Part shown: one piece after another, positions 1-5,991 of the stretch | How positions within the stretch are numbered: position 1 is the stretch's first letter | Layout: each line of letters starts with the position of its first letter | Source: an uncultured Kouleothrix sp. | GTDB taxonomy: Bacteria > Chloroflexota > Chloroflexia > Chloroflexales > Roseiflexaceae | DNA length: 6,319 bases | NCBI GenBank assembly: GCA_937858455.1 | Contig: CALLYN010000731.1 | Span: forward strand, 1-6,319 | Reading direction: 5' to 3' | Made by a program: the position numbers and the translations under genes | The notes under the pieces: generated by a model | Told to the model about the DNA's origin: nothing | Databases searched by the model: none | Seen by the model: the letters and a program-made list of their open reading frames with translations, nothing else

Positions 1-8
1 CAGAAATC

Positions 9-53
9 TTGGTTATGGTACGGCGCGGCTTCGCCGCGCCGTACCATAACCAA
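9..53. terminator. Perfect 45-nt hairpin downstream of the FAD oxidoreductase gene
   Basis: The arms 9-29 and 33-53 are perfect reverse complements (21 bp) around a 3-nt TTC loop at 30-32. The base of the stem is mixed in composition and the apex is pure G+C. It lies 47 nt past the TAG stop of the minus-strand oxidoreductase gene, where a transcription terminator or a 3'-end stabilising structure would be expected. No T-run follows it on either strand, so it is not a textbook intrinsic terminator. It could also be a dispersed palindromic repeat. The structure is seen directly; its function is inferred. Confidence 0.5.
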
Positions 54-100
54 TGTGCAGCATGTGCTTGCCCAGCACACAAAACAGTCAAAAGTAGCAT

Positions 101-1426
101 CTACTCCAGCGGCAGGGGCGCGTAGGGCGCGGGCCGGCGCGCGATTGCCCGCACCAGGTCGGCCAGCGCGCCGCGGCCAATCGCCCCGAAGAACACCGAC
201 GACGGCAGCCATCCGGTTGGCGGCAGGCCGCGCGCCAGCAGCAGCATCAGCCGGCGCTGGTACTCGCGGTCGGTCGAGAGCCAGCGCACCCAGGTGCGGT
301 AGGCTCTCTCGCTGTAGCCGGTGTACAGCTCGCGCCGCACCCGCTCAAGCGTTTCGACATACATGGCGTAGGTCTCGGCGCGCACTGCCGCGTCGTACTG
401 CTCAAGCGCGCGCTCCCAGGTCATGCGCCCGCGCCGCCAGTCGCCAATCGCCGTGGCCAGCAGCTTGGCGGTGGCCACGGCGTCGTAGATGCCCTGGCCG
501 TCGATCGGGTCTTTCTGGTGCAGCGCGTCGCCCACCAGCGCCCAGCCCGGCCCGCCGGCGCCGCGATACTTGTTGCCGATGTTGCGCATGCCGCGCACGT
601 CGGTCGCGAGCGTGGCCCCCGCCAGCCGCCGCCATACGCGCGGGTGGCGCCGCAGCAAGCCGAGGTACAGCTCGTCGGCCGTCGCGTCGCCCAGCTCAAG
701 CGCCGCCGCGCGGCCCTCCACCACCACGGCAGTGCTGCCGTCGGCGCTGTCCATCGTCAGAATGCCGTAGCCACGGCCAGCCGAGAACGAGTGGATGATC
801 GGCTCGGCGCCATCGTAGGGCGCCACGCCCTTCCAGTAGGCGTAGTAGATCGTCGTCGGCAGATCGGTGCGTTCGTCGCAGTCGTGCGCGCCGGCTTTGC
901 GCGCTACCAGGCTAAAGCGCCCATCGGCGCCGACCACGCATCCCGCGGTGGCGCGCTGCTCGAGGCCATCGGCGCGCCATATCACGCCGGTTACGCGCTC
1001 GCCGTCGCGCAGCAGGTCGGTGACGCTCGCGCCGTCGTGGGCCACCACGCCCGGCTGGCCGGCGGCCGTGCGCCATAGCGCCGCGTCAAAGCGCGCCCGG
1101 TCGATCGCATAGATGTAATCGCGTCCGAACAGGCTCGGCACCGCCGCAGTGAAACGAAAATCCTCGCGCACCTCGGCCACAAAGCGCCGCAGGCGCGGCG
1201 TGCCGCGCGCGTACTCGGCCTCGTCGGCGCCGATCTCGTCGAGCAGGCGCATGGTTGCCGGGTAGATCACCGGCGACGAGGCGGCGGGCGGGCTTGGCAG
1301 CACGGCGCGCTCGAGCAGCAGCACGCGCAAGCCCTGCTGGCCCAGGCGCGCCGCGAGCGTCGCGCCGGCCGGCCGGCCGCCGACGACAATGCAGTCGTAG
1401 TGGTTGGTGTTATGCGAATCGTTCAT
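101..1426 (-). CDS. FAD-dependent oxidoreductase / class A flavin monooxygenase-like protein
   Basis: A 441-residue protein of the PHBH-type FAD-binding fold (FAD_binding_3-like), expected to be a soluble NAD(P)H-dependent hydroxylase or a related reductase. The N-terminal Rossmann motif is G16-G17-R18-P19-A20-G21 with the strand-ending acidic residue E39; Arg replaces the middle Gly of GxGxxG, a variant found in this superfamily. The second signature is GADG at 166-169. The third, which binds the flavin ribityl/phosphate, is G299-D300 followed by DPIDGQGI at 306-313. Length is normal for the family and no frameshift is seen. The ATG at 1426 has an AGGA (1432-1435 on the complementary strand) five bases upstream. 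The C-terminal 100 residues are Arg-rich and helical, with no clear membrane anchor. The substrate cannot be read from sequence; halogenase or geranylgeranyl-reductase-like roles are alternatives. It is transcribed away from the kinase/regulator pair. Confidence 0.88.
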   Translation of the reverse strand: MNDSHNTNHYDCIVVGGRPAGATLAARLGQQGLRVLLLERAVLPSPPAASSPVIYPATMRLLDEIGADEAEYARGTPRLRRFVAEVREDFRFTAAVPSLFGRDYIYAIDRARFDAALWRTAAGQPGVVAHDGASVTDLLRDGERVTGVIWRADGLEQRATAGCVVGADGRFSLVARKAGAHDCDERTDLPTTIYYAYWKGVAPYDGAEPIIHSFSAGRGYGILTMDSADGSTAVVVEGRAAALELGDATADELYLGLLRRHPRVWRRLAGATLATDVRGMRNIGNKYRGAGGPGWALVGDALHQKDPIDGQGIYDAVATAKLLATAIGDWRRGRMTWERALEQYDAAVRAETYAMYVETLERVRRELYTGYSERAYRTWVRWLSTDREYQRRLMLLLARGLPPTGWLPSSVFFGAIGRGALADLVRAIARRPAPYAPLPLE

Positions 1427-1566
1427 TTACGTCCTGCCACGAGCAACACTCCTGGCGCATTGATACGCGTTGTACGGCGCGCTGCGGGGCGGCTTGGGCG
1501 GCGGCCGGCGGGGTGCATACGATAGCCTGTAGCATGTACAAAAATTGCGAAACTGTCACGTTCTTG

Positions 1567-1575
1567 ATTATAGCA
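1567..1575 (-). promoter_or_regulatory. Extended -10 promoter for the FAD oxidoreductase gene
   Basis: On the minus strand the sequence reads TGCTATAAT, a perfect -10 hexamer with the TG extension. No good -35 is found 16-18 bp upstream, which the TG motif would offset. The predicted start near 1560 gives a 5' leader of about 134 nt before the ATG at 1426. The would-be -35 position (about 1590-1595) falls on the -35 of the opposing kinase promoter. Confidence 0.5.
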
Positions 1576-1590
1576 CGCTCGCAAGGCGTC

Positions 1591-1619
1591 TTGTAGCGGC
1601 AGGAGCGCTGTGTTATACT
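1591..1619 (+). promoter_or_regulatory. Sigma-70-type promoter for the kinase/regulator genes
   Basis: TTGTAG at 1591-1596 (-35) and TATACT at 1614-1619 (-10) are separated by exactly 17 bp. TGT precedes the -10, giving an extended TGn motif. Transcription would start near 1626, giving a leader of about 36 nt to the TTG start of the kinase. A 10-bp perfect palindrome, CGATCGATCG at 1629-1638, sits just inside the leader and could be chance or an operator. Confidence 0.6.
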
Positions 1620-1650
1620 TTACACATCCGATCGATCGCAACCGCGCAGT

Positions 1651-1654
1651 GAGG
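1651..1654 (+). promoter_or_regulatory. Shine-Dalgarno site supporting the TTG start of the kinase
   Basis: GAGG lies seven bases before the TTG at 1662. The first in-frame ATG comes only at codon 53, inside the N-terminal helix and without a comparable site, so the TTG start is preferred. Confidence 0.55.
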
Positions 1655-1661
1655 CAGTAGA

Positions 1662-2684
1662 TTGAGCGCCGAACAACCGGCGGTGCTGCGCGAAGCGCAC
1701 CAAATTGTCGCCGAGCAGCTCGCACGGCTGCGCGCCCTCGCCGAAGCCACCCGCCAGAACGGTGCGGCCTTGGGCGTGGCGCTGCGCCAGGCCGAGCGCC
1801 AGCTCGACGAAGTATTGATGCAGCAGCGCTCGGCCACGCAGTCGCGCGCACCGGTGGCGCGGGGGCTCGGGCAGCGGGTGCTCGAGCGGCGCGCGCACTA
1901 CGAAGCGCTCGAGCGCGAGGTTCGCACCAGCCAGCACGCGCTGAAGCAGCTCGATCAGCTGATCCGCCAGATCGAGATGAGCAGCGGCTCGCTCACCAAT
2001 GCCGAAGACGCAAATAGCGCCGATCCGTGGCTGCTGGCGCTGCGGTCGCAGATCGTTCAGGGGCGTGAAGACGAGCGCATCCGCCTGGCGCGCGAGGTGC
2101 ACGATGGGCCGGCGCAGGTGCTGGCAAACTCGCTGATGCTGATCGAGCACGGCCACACGCTGGCCCAGCAATCTGGCGCCGAGAAGCTGGTAACTCTGCT
2201 CGCGCGCCTGCGCGACGCCACCCGCGAGGGCCTGCAAGAGGTGCGGCGCTTTATCGCCGATCTGCGGCCCGGCGCGCTCGACGAGCATGGTCTTGCGGCG
2301 GCGTTGCACGAGTATATTCGCACCTACAACAACGCATACGTCGCCAAAGTCGCACTCGAGGCCGACGCTCTGCCGCGCCTGCCGCGCGAGACCGAAATTG
2401 TGCTGTACCGGATCGTGCAGGAGGCGCTGCAGAACGCCCACAAATACGCGCGCGGCGCGCCGGTGGCGGTGCGACTGGCGGTTCAGGCCAATCGGCTGCT
2501 GCTGTCAATCCGCGACGAAGGCCCAGGCTTCGACCCACACGAGGTCGCGCGGCGCGCCGGGCGTAGCAACTGGGGGCTTACCAGCATGCGCGAGCGCGCC
2601 GAGCTGGTAGGGGCGCGTTTCAGCGTCGCATCAAGCCCCGGCCACGGCACCGAAGTCACCGTCAGCGTACCGCTCGAGTTGTAA
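1662..2684 (+). CDS. Cytoplasmic DegS/NarL-class sensor histidine kinase
   Basis: A 340-residue kinase that should autophosphorylate on His and pass the phosphate to the regulator encoded next to it. Residues 1-110 are a charged, heptad-like helical region resembling the N-terminal coiled coil of DegS; there is no signal peptide or membrane segment, so it should sit in the cytoplasm. The HisKA_3 dimerisation helix spans about 133-200, with the phosphoacceptor H147 in the motif REVHDGPAQ. The HATPase_c domain follows: N box RIVQEALQNAHKYA (250-263, N258), G1 box DEGPGFD (285-291), G2 box around GLTSMRERA (305-313), and a final GHGTEVTVSVPL. All catalytic boxes are intact. DegS of Bacillus is slightly longer (about 385 residues). 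A TTG start is chosen because a GAGG site and a promoter with 17-bp spacing lie in front. The signal is unknown: no PAS, GAF or transmembrane sensor is visible. Class assignment is firm; orthology to DegS itself is not claimed. Confidence 0.92.
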   Translation: MSAEQPAVLREAHQIVAEQLARLRALAEATRQNGAALGVALRQAERQLDEVLMQQRSATQSRAPVARGLGQRVLERRAHYEALEREVRTSQHALKQLDQLIRQIEMSSGSLTNAEDANSADPWLLALRSQIVQGREDERIRLAREVHDGPAQVLANSLMLIEHGHTLAQQSGAEKLVTLLARLRDATREGLQEVRRFIADLRPGALDEHGLAAALHEYIRTYNNAYVAKVALEADALPRLPRETEIVLYRIVQEALQNAHKYARGAPVAVRLAVQANRLLLSIRDEGPGFDPHEVARRAGRSNWGLTSMRERAELVGARFSVASSPGHGTEVTVSVPLEL

Positions 2685-2753
2685 GTGTTGAGCATTAGGT
2701 TATGAGGCTGAGCAGCTATCTGGCTCGCTCATGGATCATAACGCACACTGCCG

Positions 2754-2758
2754 AAGGA
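2754..2758 (+). promoter_or_regulatory. Shine-Dalgarno site that sets the regulator start
   Basis: AAGGA is placed six bases before the ATG at 2765. An in-frame ATG at 2702 would add 21 residues ahead of the receiver domain, but it lacks a well-spaced site and its translation does not match the family. The 2765 start gives the usual short lead into the first beta strand. Confidence 0.75.
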
Positions 2759-2764
2759 AAGCTC

Positions 2765-3475
2765 ATGGCCGCAAGACTGCGTGTTTTAATAATCGACGAT
2801 CACCCGCTGTTCCGCCAGGGCATCCGCTGGAGTCTCGAAGAGCTGGGCGACATGGAGGTCGTGGGCGAGGCCGAGAACGGCCAGGAAGCGATCAAGCTGG
2901 CCGAGCGCCTGCTGCCCGATGTCGTGCTCGTCGACATCAACCTGCCCGGCCTGAACGGCCTCGAGGTGGCGCGGGTGATCAAACGGCGCGACCCGCGCAT
3001 CGCCATGATCGTGCTGAGTGTCTACGAAGACGACGAGCAGCTCTTCCAGGCGATCAAGGTCGGCGCGGCAGCGTACTCGTCGAAAGACGTACACCCGAAC
3101 GCGCTGATCAATATGATCCGCGATGTATCGCGCGGGCGCTACCTGATCAACGAAAGCGTGCTGGCTAAGCCGCACGTGGCTACGCGCGTGCTCCACCAAT
3201 TCCGCGAGCTGGCCTCAAGCGAAGATGAGCAGACCTCGGCGCTGTTTGCGCCGCTCACCTCGCGCGAGATCGAAATTCTCGACTGCATCGCGCGCGGCCT
3301 TTCAAACAAAGAGATCGCCAACGAGCTGTCGATCAGCGGGCAAACCGTCAAGAACCACATCACTTCGATTCTGTCGAAGCTGCAGGTCAACGACCGCACC
3401 ATGGCGGTGATCTACGCGATCAAGAAGGGCTGGATCAAGATGGGATACGAGGGCGCCTCGCCAGTAGCCAATTAG
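2765..3475 (+). CDS. DegU/NarL-family response regulator with LuxR-type DNA-binding domain
   Basis: A 236-residue two-domain transcription factor, the probable partner of the upstream kinase. The receiver domain (about 5-122) has the acidic pair D11-D12, phosphoacceptor D57 in the strand VVLVDINLPGLNG, switch residue S85 and conserved K107. The usual hydrophobic pair before the lysine (commonly YLLK) is YSSK here. A linker of about 35 residues leads to a LuxR/GerE helix-turn-helix (about 164-224), with LTSREIEIL at its start and the recognition region around SISGQTVKNHITSILSKL. It is expected to bind DNA as a dimer after phosphorylation. The gene starts 80 bp after the kinase stop in the same orientation with no convincing promoter between, so the two are probably one operon. 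Its targets are unknown; the divergent oxidoreductase promoter is the nearest candidate. Confidence 0.94.
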   Translation: MAARLRVLIIDDHPLFRQGIRWSLEELGDMEVVGEAENGQEAIKLAERLLPDVVLVDINLPGLNGLEVARVIKRRDPRIAMIVLSVYEDDEQLFQAIKVGAAAYSSKDVHPNALINMIRDVSRGRYLINESVLAKPHVATRVLHQFRELASSEDEQTSALFAPLTSREIEILDCIARGLSNKEIANELSISGQTVKNHITSILSKLQVNDRTMAVIYAIKKGWIKMGYEGASPVAN

Positions 3476-3489
3476 CGGTACCTGTTTGT

Positions 3490-3534
3490 TTTGAGTGCGA
3501 TTTCCCGCGCTACGCGCAGAAAATCGCACTCAAA
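3490..3534. terminator. 45-nt hairpin between the convergent regulator and lipoprotein genes
   Basis: The arms 3490-3510 and 3514-3534 form a 21-position stem around the loop TAC (3511-3513). Two positions (3504/3520 and 3506/3518) are C-A mismatches in plus-strand RNA but become G-U pairs in minus-strand RNA, so the stem is fully pairable only in the minus-strand transcript. It begins 14 nt after the regulator stop and lies 66 nt past the stop of the lipoprotein gene, where a shared terminator is expected. No U-tract follows on either strand. It matches the hairpin at 9-53 in total length, stem length and loop length. Its role as a terminator is inferred. Confidence 0.55.
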
Positions 3535-3600
3535 GATGCTTGAGTATATACCGCCGCCACCGCACCACCACATTACCTCGGCTCCCCACAGCGTAGCCAA

Positions 3601-5295
3601 TCACTTCCGCAGATACCACCGCTCGATATTCCACAGGTACATTGGCGTATTCAGATCCACCGCGCCGTCGAGCGACACCACGCGCGCGCCCAACGCCACC
3701 GGGATGCGGTCGGCCCACAGGAACAGGTACGGCCGCGCCGCGACAATCCGCGCCTGCGCCTGCTCGATCGCCTTGAGGCGCTCGGCCGGGTCGTAGAGCT
3801 GGCGCGCTGCGGCGGCCTGGTTGTCGTAGGCTGGGTCGGCGAAGCCGCCAATATTCAGCACGGCGCGCGTATCCGCCACGCCCTGGTTGATCTGGCTGCT
3901 GTGGAACAGCGCGAAGTCGTCGGGGTCGTAGAAGGCGTAATCGGCGAAGTCGGGGTCGCCCGCGCCATTGCTCCAGCTGCCTAGCAGCAGGTCGAAATCG
4001 TACGGCGGCGCGTATTTCGACTTGATCACACTGGCGAAGTCGGCGCGCTGCACGTCGATGTTCATGCCGATCTGGCGCGCGGCCGCGGCGATCAGCTCGG
4101 CCGCCCTGAGGCGCCGCTCGTCGTCGCCACGCACGAACAGCTGCACCGTCAGCGTCACGCCGCCCTGCTGGCGGATCGCCGCGCCGTCGGGCAGCTTCCA
4201 GCCGGCCTCGTCGAGCAGCGTGCCCGCGCGCGCAAGGTCGAGCGTGCTGGTAGGCGCCGGCACGCCATCGGCCCAGCTGCCTGGCGCGATGCTGGTGGCG
4301 ATCGGCTGGCCCTGGCCGGCGGTGGCGACACTCACCAGCGCGGGCATGTCGAGCGCGCCTGCCAGCGCCTCGCGCAGCCGTGGATCGGCGAACAGGCGAT
4401 TCTGGCGCATGTTGAAGGCCAGGAAGTAGTAGCCGTTCTCGGGGTATGCGCCGGCCTGCAGCCCCGGCAGCGTCTGGCTGATCGCGCGGCCCTGCGCCCA
4501 CGGCAGCTCGGCCAGCGATAGCCGGCCATCCTTCAGCGCCGACACCGCCACATCCGCGTCGGCCACCACAAATGCCACCCGATCGAGCAGCGGCGCGCCG
4601 CGGTAGAAGCGCGGGTTCGCCTCGAGTGTCACCGACGCGCCGGCCTTGTGCTCGGCAAATCGGAATGGGCCGCTGCCCACTGGGGCATCCCAAAAGTTCA
4701 GCGTGGCGATGTCTTTGCCAAGCAGCAGGTGCTTCGGCAAAATCGGCACGGCCAGCTCGGCGAAGATCGGCGCATAGCGCTCGGTGAGCGACAGCACCAC
4801 GGTGCTGGTGGTCGGCGTGGCGATCTGGTCGATCCGCCGCAGGTCGGCCAGCAGCGCGGTGGTGGGCGAAAGCTCGCGCAGCGCGCCGAGCGTGTAGGCC
4901 ACGTCCTCGGCGCTGAGCGGCCGGCCGTCGTGCCATGTCACGTCGGTGCGCAGCGTAAAGGTGATCAGCCGGCCATCGGGCGCGGCATCCCAGCCGTTGG
5001 CAAGGTCGGGCTGCGGCTGCAGCTTGGCGTCGAGCCGCGTGAGGCCGCTGTAGAGCAGCCCGCTGATCTGCTCTTCGGCGCGGCTGCGGGGCTGCCAAGG
5101 GCGCAACTCGGGCACGTCGGCGGCCATGCGGATCGTCAGGTTGCCGCCGCGCGGCAGCGGCGTGCTGGTGGGCGGCGGGGGCGTCGGGGTCGGCTCGGCG
5201 GTGGGATCGAGCGCGCACGCGGCAAGGATCGCCAGCGTCAGAACGGCCAGCGCTACACTGGCCAGCAGCAGTCGTCGGGTTGGGAGGTAGCTCAT
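3601..5295 (-). CDS. ABC transporter family 5 solute-binding lipoprotein (peptide/oligopeptide-binding type)
   Basis: A 564-residue extracytoplasmic binding protein of the SBP_bac_5 (OppA/DppA-like) family. It captures peptides, nickel or other small solutes and delivers them to an ABC permease. The N-terminus has paired arginines (R7-R8), a hydrophobic segment (about 9-26) and a lipobox ending LAAC with C27 as the lipidation site. A Pro/Thr-rich tether (about 31-48) then leads to the folded domain. The family signature is clear: LANGWDAAPDGRLITFTLR at 98-116 and WHDGRPLSAEDVAYTL at 121-136; further blocks are GSGPFRF (208-213) and the C-terminal YDPAERLKAIEQAQ. Length is normal. An in-frame open stretch continues upstream to about 5811, but its composition is antisense to the neighbouring membrane protein gene, and a -10 box lies inside it, so the ATG at 5295 is chosen. 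No permease or ATPase gene adjoins it here. The ligand cannot be predicted. Confidence 0.92.
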   Translation of the reverse strand: MSYLPTRRLLLASVALAVLTLAILAACALDPTAEPTPTPPPPTSTPLPRGGNLTIRMAADVPELRPWQPRSRAEEQISGLLYSGLTRLDAKLQPQPDLANGWDAAPDGRLITFTLRTDVTWHDGRPLSAEDVAYTLGALRELSPTTALLADLRRIDQIATPTTSTVVLSLTERYAPIFAELAVPILPKHLLLGKDIATLNFWDAPVGSGPFRFAEHKAGASVTLEANPRFYRGAPLLDRVAFVVADADVAVSALKDGRLSLAELPWAQGRAISQTLPGLQAGAYPENGYYFLAFNMRQNRLFADPRLREALAGALDMPALVSVATAGQGQPIATSIAPGSWADGVPAPTSTLDLARAGTLLDEAGWKLPDGAAIRQQGGVTLTVQLFVRGDDERRLRAAELIAAAARQIGMNIDVQRADFASVIKSKYAPPYDFDLLLGSWSNGAGDPDFADYAFYDPDDFALFHSSQINQGVADTRAVLNIGGFADPAYDNQAAAARQLYDPAERLKAIEQAQARIVAARPYLFLWADRIPVALGARVVSLDGAVDLNTPMYLWNIERWYLRK

Positions 5296-5301
5296 TCCGC
5301 G

Positions 5302-5310
5302 ATTATACCA
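5302..5310 (-). promoter_or_regulatory. Extended -10 promoter placing transcription start at the lipoprotein ATG (leaderless)
   Basis: On the minus strand TGGTATAAT is followed by six bases (CGCGGA) and then the ATG at 5295. Standard -10 to +1 geometry puts the transcript start on the A of the start codon. No Shine-Dalgarno sequence precedes the ATG and no good -35 is visible. This points to a leaderless mRNA, which is known in many high-GC bacteria. Confidence 0.6.
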
Positions 5311-5348
5311 TACCATACCGGCGCGCCGCGCGATGAACAGACTGTTAT

Positions 5349-5378
5349 TTGCCGCATCACGATGCGCTTTGCTATAAT
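5349..5378 (+). promoter_or_regulatory. Sigma-70-type promoter for the four-helix membrane protein gene
   Basis: TTGCCG at 5349-5354 (four of six matches to the -35 consensus) is followed after 18 bp by a perfect TATAAT at 5373-5378, preceded by TGC (extended -10). Transcription would start near 5385, giving a leader of about 23 nt that includes an AAAGGAG ribosome site. It is back to back with the leaderless promoter of the lipoprotein gene. Confidence 0.6.
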
Positions 5379-5407
5379 GCGCCCACCTGATCGAAAGGAG
5401 CGTAGCG

Positions 5408-5929
5408 ATGTCGTCATACCGTGGCCTTGGCGTGCAGCTGCGGCCGGCCAAGCCGGCGCGGCCGGCTGGCGTAGCCTTTTTCGCGGGTTTGGGCGTGCTG
5501 GGCAGCCTGGCCGGGCTGCTGCTTGCAATAGCCCAGATCTGGTTGCTGATGCGCGTGAGCGTGGAGCCCAGCCGGCTTTTCGGGCTGTGCGCGCTCGGCC
5601 TGGTGGCGGCGCTGCTGGCGCTATGGATCAACTGGGGCTTCTGGGAGCTGCTGAAGTGGGCCTGGTGGGCGAACCTGCTGCTGACGCTGTGCGGCGCCGC
5701 GCTATGCGGCCTGGCGCTGAGCCAGGCGTCCGCACTTGGCAACGCGCTGGGGCGGGCGCTGCCACAGCTCGCCGCACGCGCCAACCCCGGCGCGATCGCA
5801 GTGTTCGGCATTATCGCGCTACTGGCCTATCACCTGGTGGTGGCTGCCTACATTGTGAGCGCGCACGCTGCCTTCGGCGTCGGCACGCCCGACGAGCGCC
5901 CGCTCTGGGAGAAAGCGCAGCGGCGCTAG
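5408..5929 (+). CDS. Small four-helix integral membrane protein, function unknown
   Basis: A 173-residue hydrophobic protein with four predicted membrane helices at about 22-48, 57-76, 83-106 and 127-150. The short N-terminal tail carries five Arg/Lys before helix 1, and the C-terminal tail (about 158-173) is charged. A Trp-rich patch (W73, W76, W79, W85, W87, W88) spans helix 2 to the start of helix 3. The pattern RPAGV before helix 1 and a W-x-W-W run at helix 3 recalls a loose group of uncharacterised four-helix proteins I know from Chloroflexota and archaea; this is recall of style and not a family assignment. No catalytic motif is visible. The ATG at 5408 has AAAGGAG (5394-5400) seven bases upstream and a good promoter. 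A second gene follows after 62 bp in the same direction, so the two may be co-transcribed. Confidence 0.8.
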   Translation: MSSYRGLGVQLRPAKPARPAGVAFFAGLGVLGSLAGLLLAIAQIWLLMRVSVEPSRLFGLCALGLVAALLALWINWGFWELLKWAWWANLLLTLCGAALCGLALSQASALGNALGRALPQLAARANPGAIAVFGIIALLAYHLVVAAYIVSAHAAFGVGTPDERPLWEKAQRR

Positions 5930-5980
5930 CCACGGCACCCCGGCATAGCGCTTGCTACCCCGCCGCTAGCGGGCCAGCAA

Positions 5981-5987
5981 AAGGAGG
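5981..5987 (+). promoter_or_regulatory. Strong Shine-Dalgarno site for the truncated last gene
   Basis: AAGGAGG is a near-perfect match to the anti-Shine-Dalgarno sequence and lies four bases before the ATG at 5992, slightly closer than usual. It is the main support for calling the gene that runs off the window. Confidence 0.7.
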
Positions 5988-5991
5988 CGCT

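Noticed and set aside
518..1078. Plus-strand open frame of 186 codons inside the oxidoreductase gene
   Set aside because: It is antisense to a well-supported gene. Its low-complexity composition is what a high-GC gene gives on its opposite strand, and it has no promoter or ribosome site.
1629..1638. CGATCGATCG palindrome just after the predicted kinase transcript start
   Set aside because: Considered as an operator, but CGATCG-type words are common in this kind of genome and there is no second copy to support a binding site.
1620..2441. Minus-strand open frame of 273 codons opposite the kinase gene
   Set aside because: The kinase has all catalytic motifs on the plus strand. The antisense frame shows no recognisable domain and arises from codon bias.
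2702..2764. Upstream ATG start for the response regulator
   Set aside because: No well-spaced ribosome site is present, and the 21 added residues do not fit a receiver domain. The ATG at 2765 has AAGGA six bases upstream.
5296..5811. N-terminal extension of the lipoprotein gene by about 172 codons
   Set aside because: It would bury the signal peptide and lipobox, overlap the divergent membrane protein gene in antisense, and include the promoter -10 box.
5963..5972. CCGCTAGCGG palindrome in the spacer before the last gene
   Set aside because: Only 10 bp with no loop and no T-run. Such palindromes are expected often in this GC-rich sequence, and the pairing does not extend.
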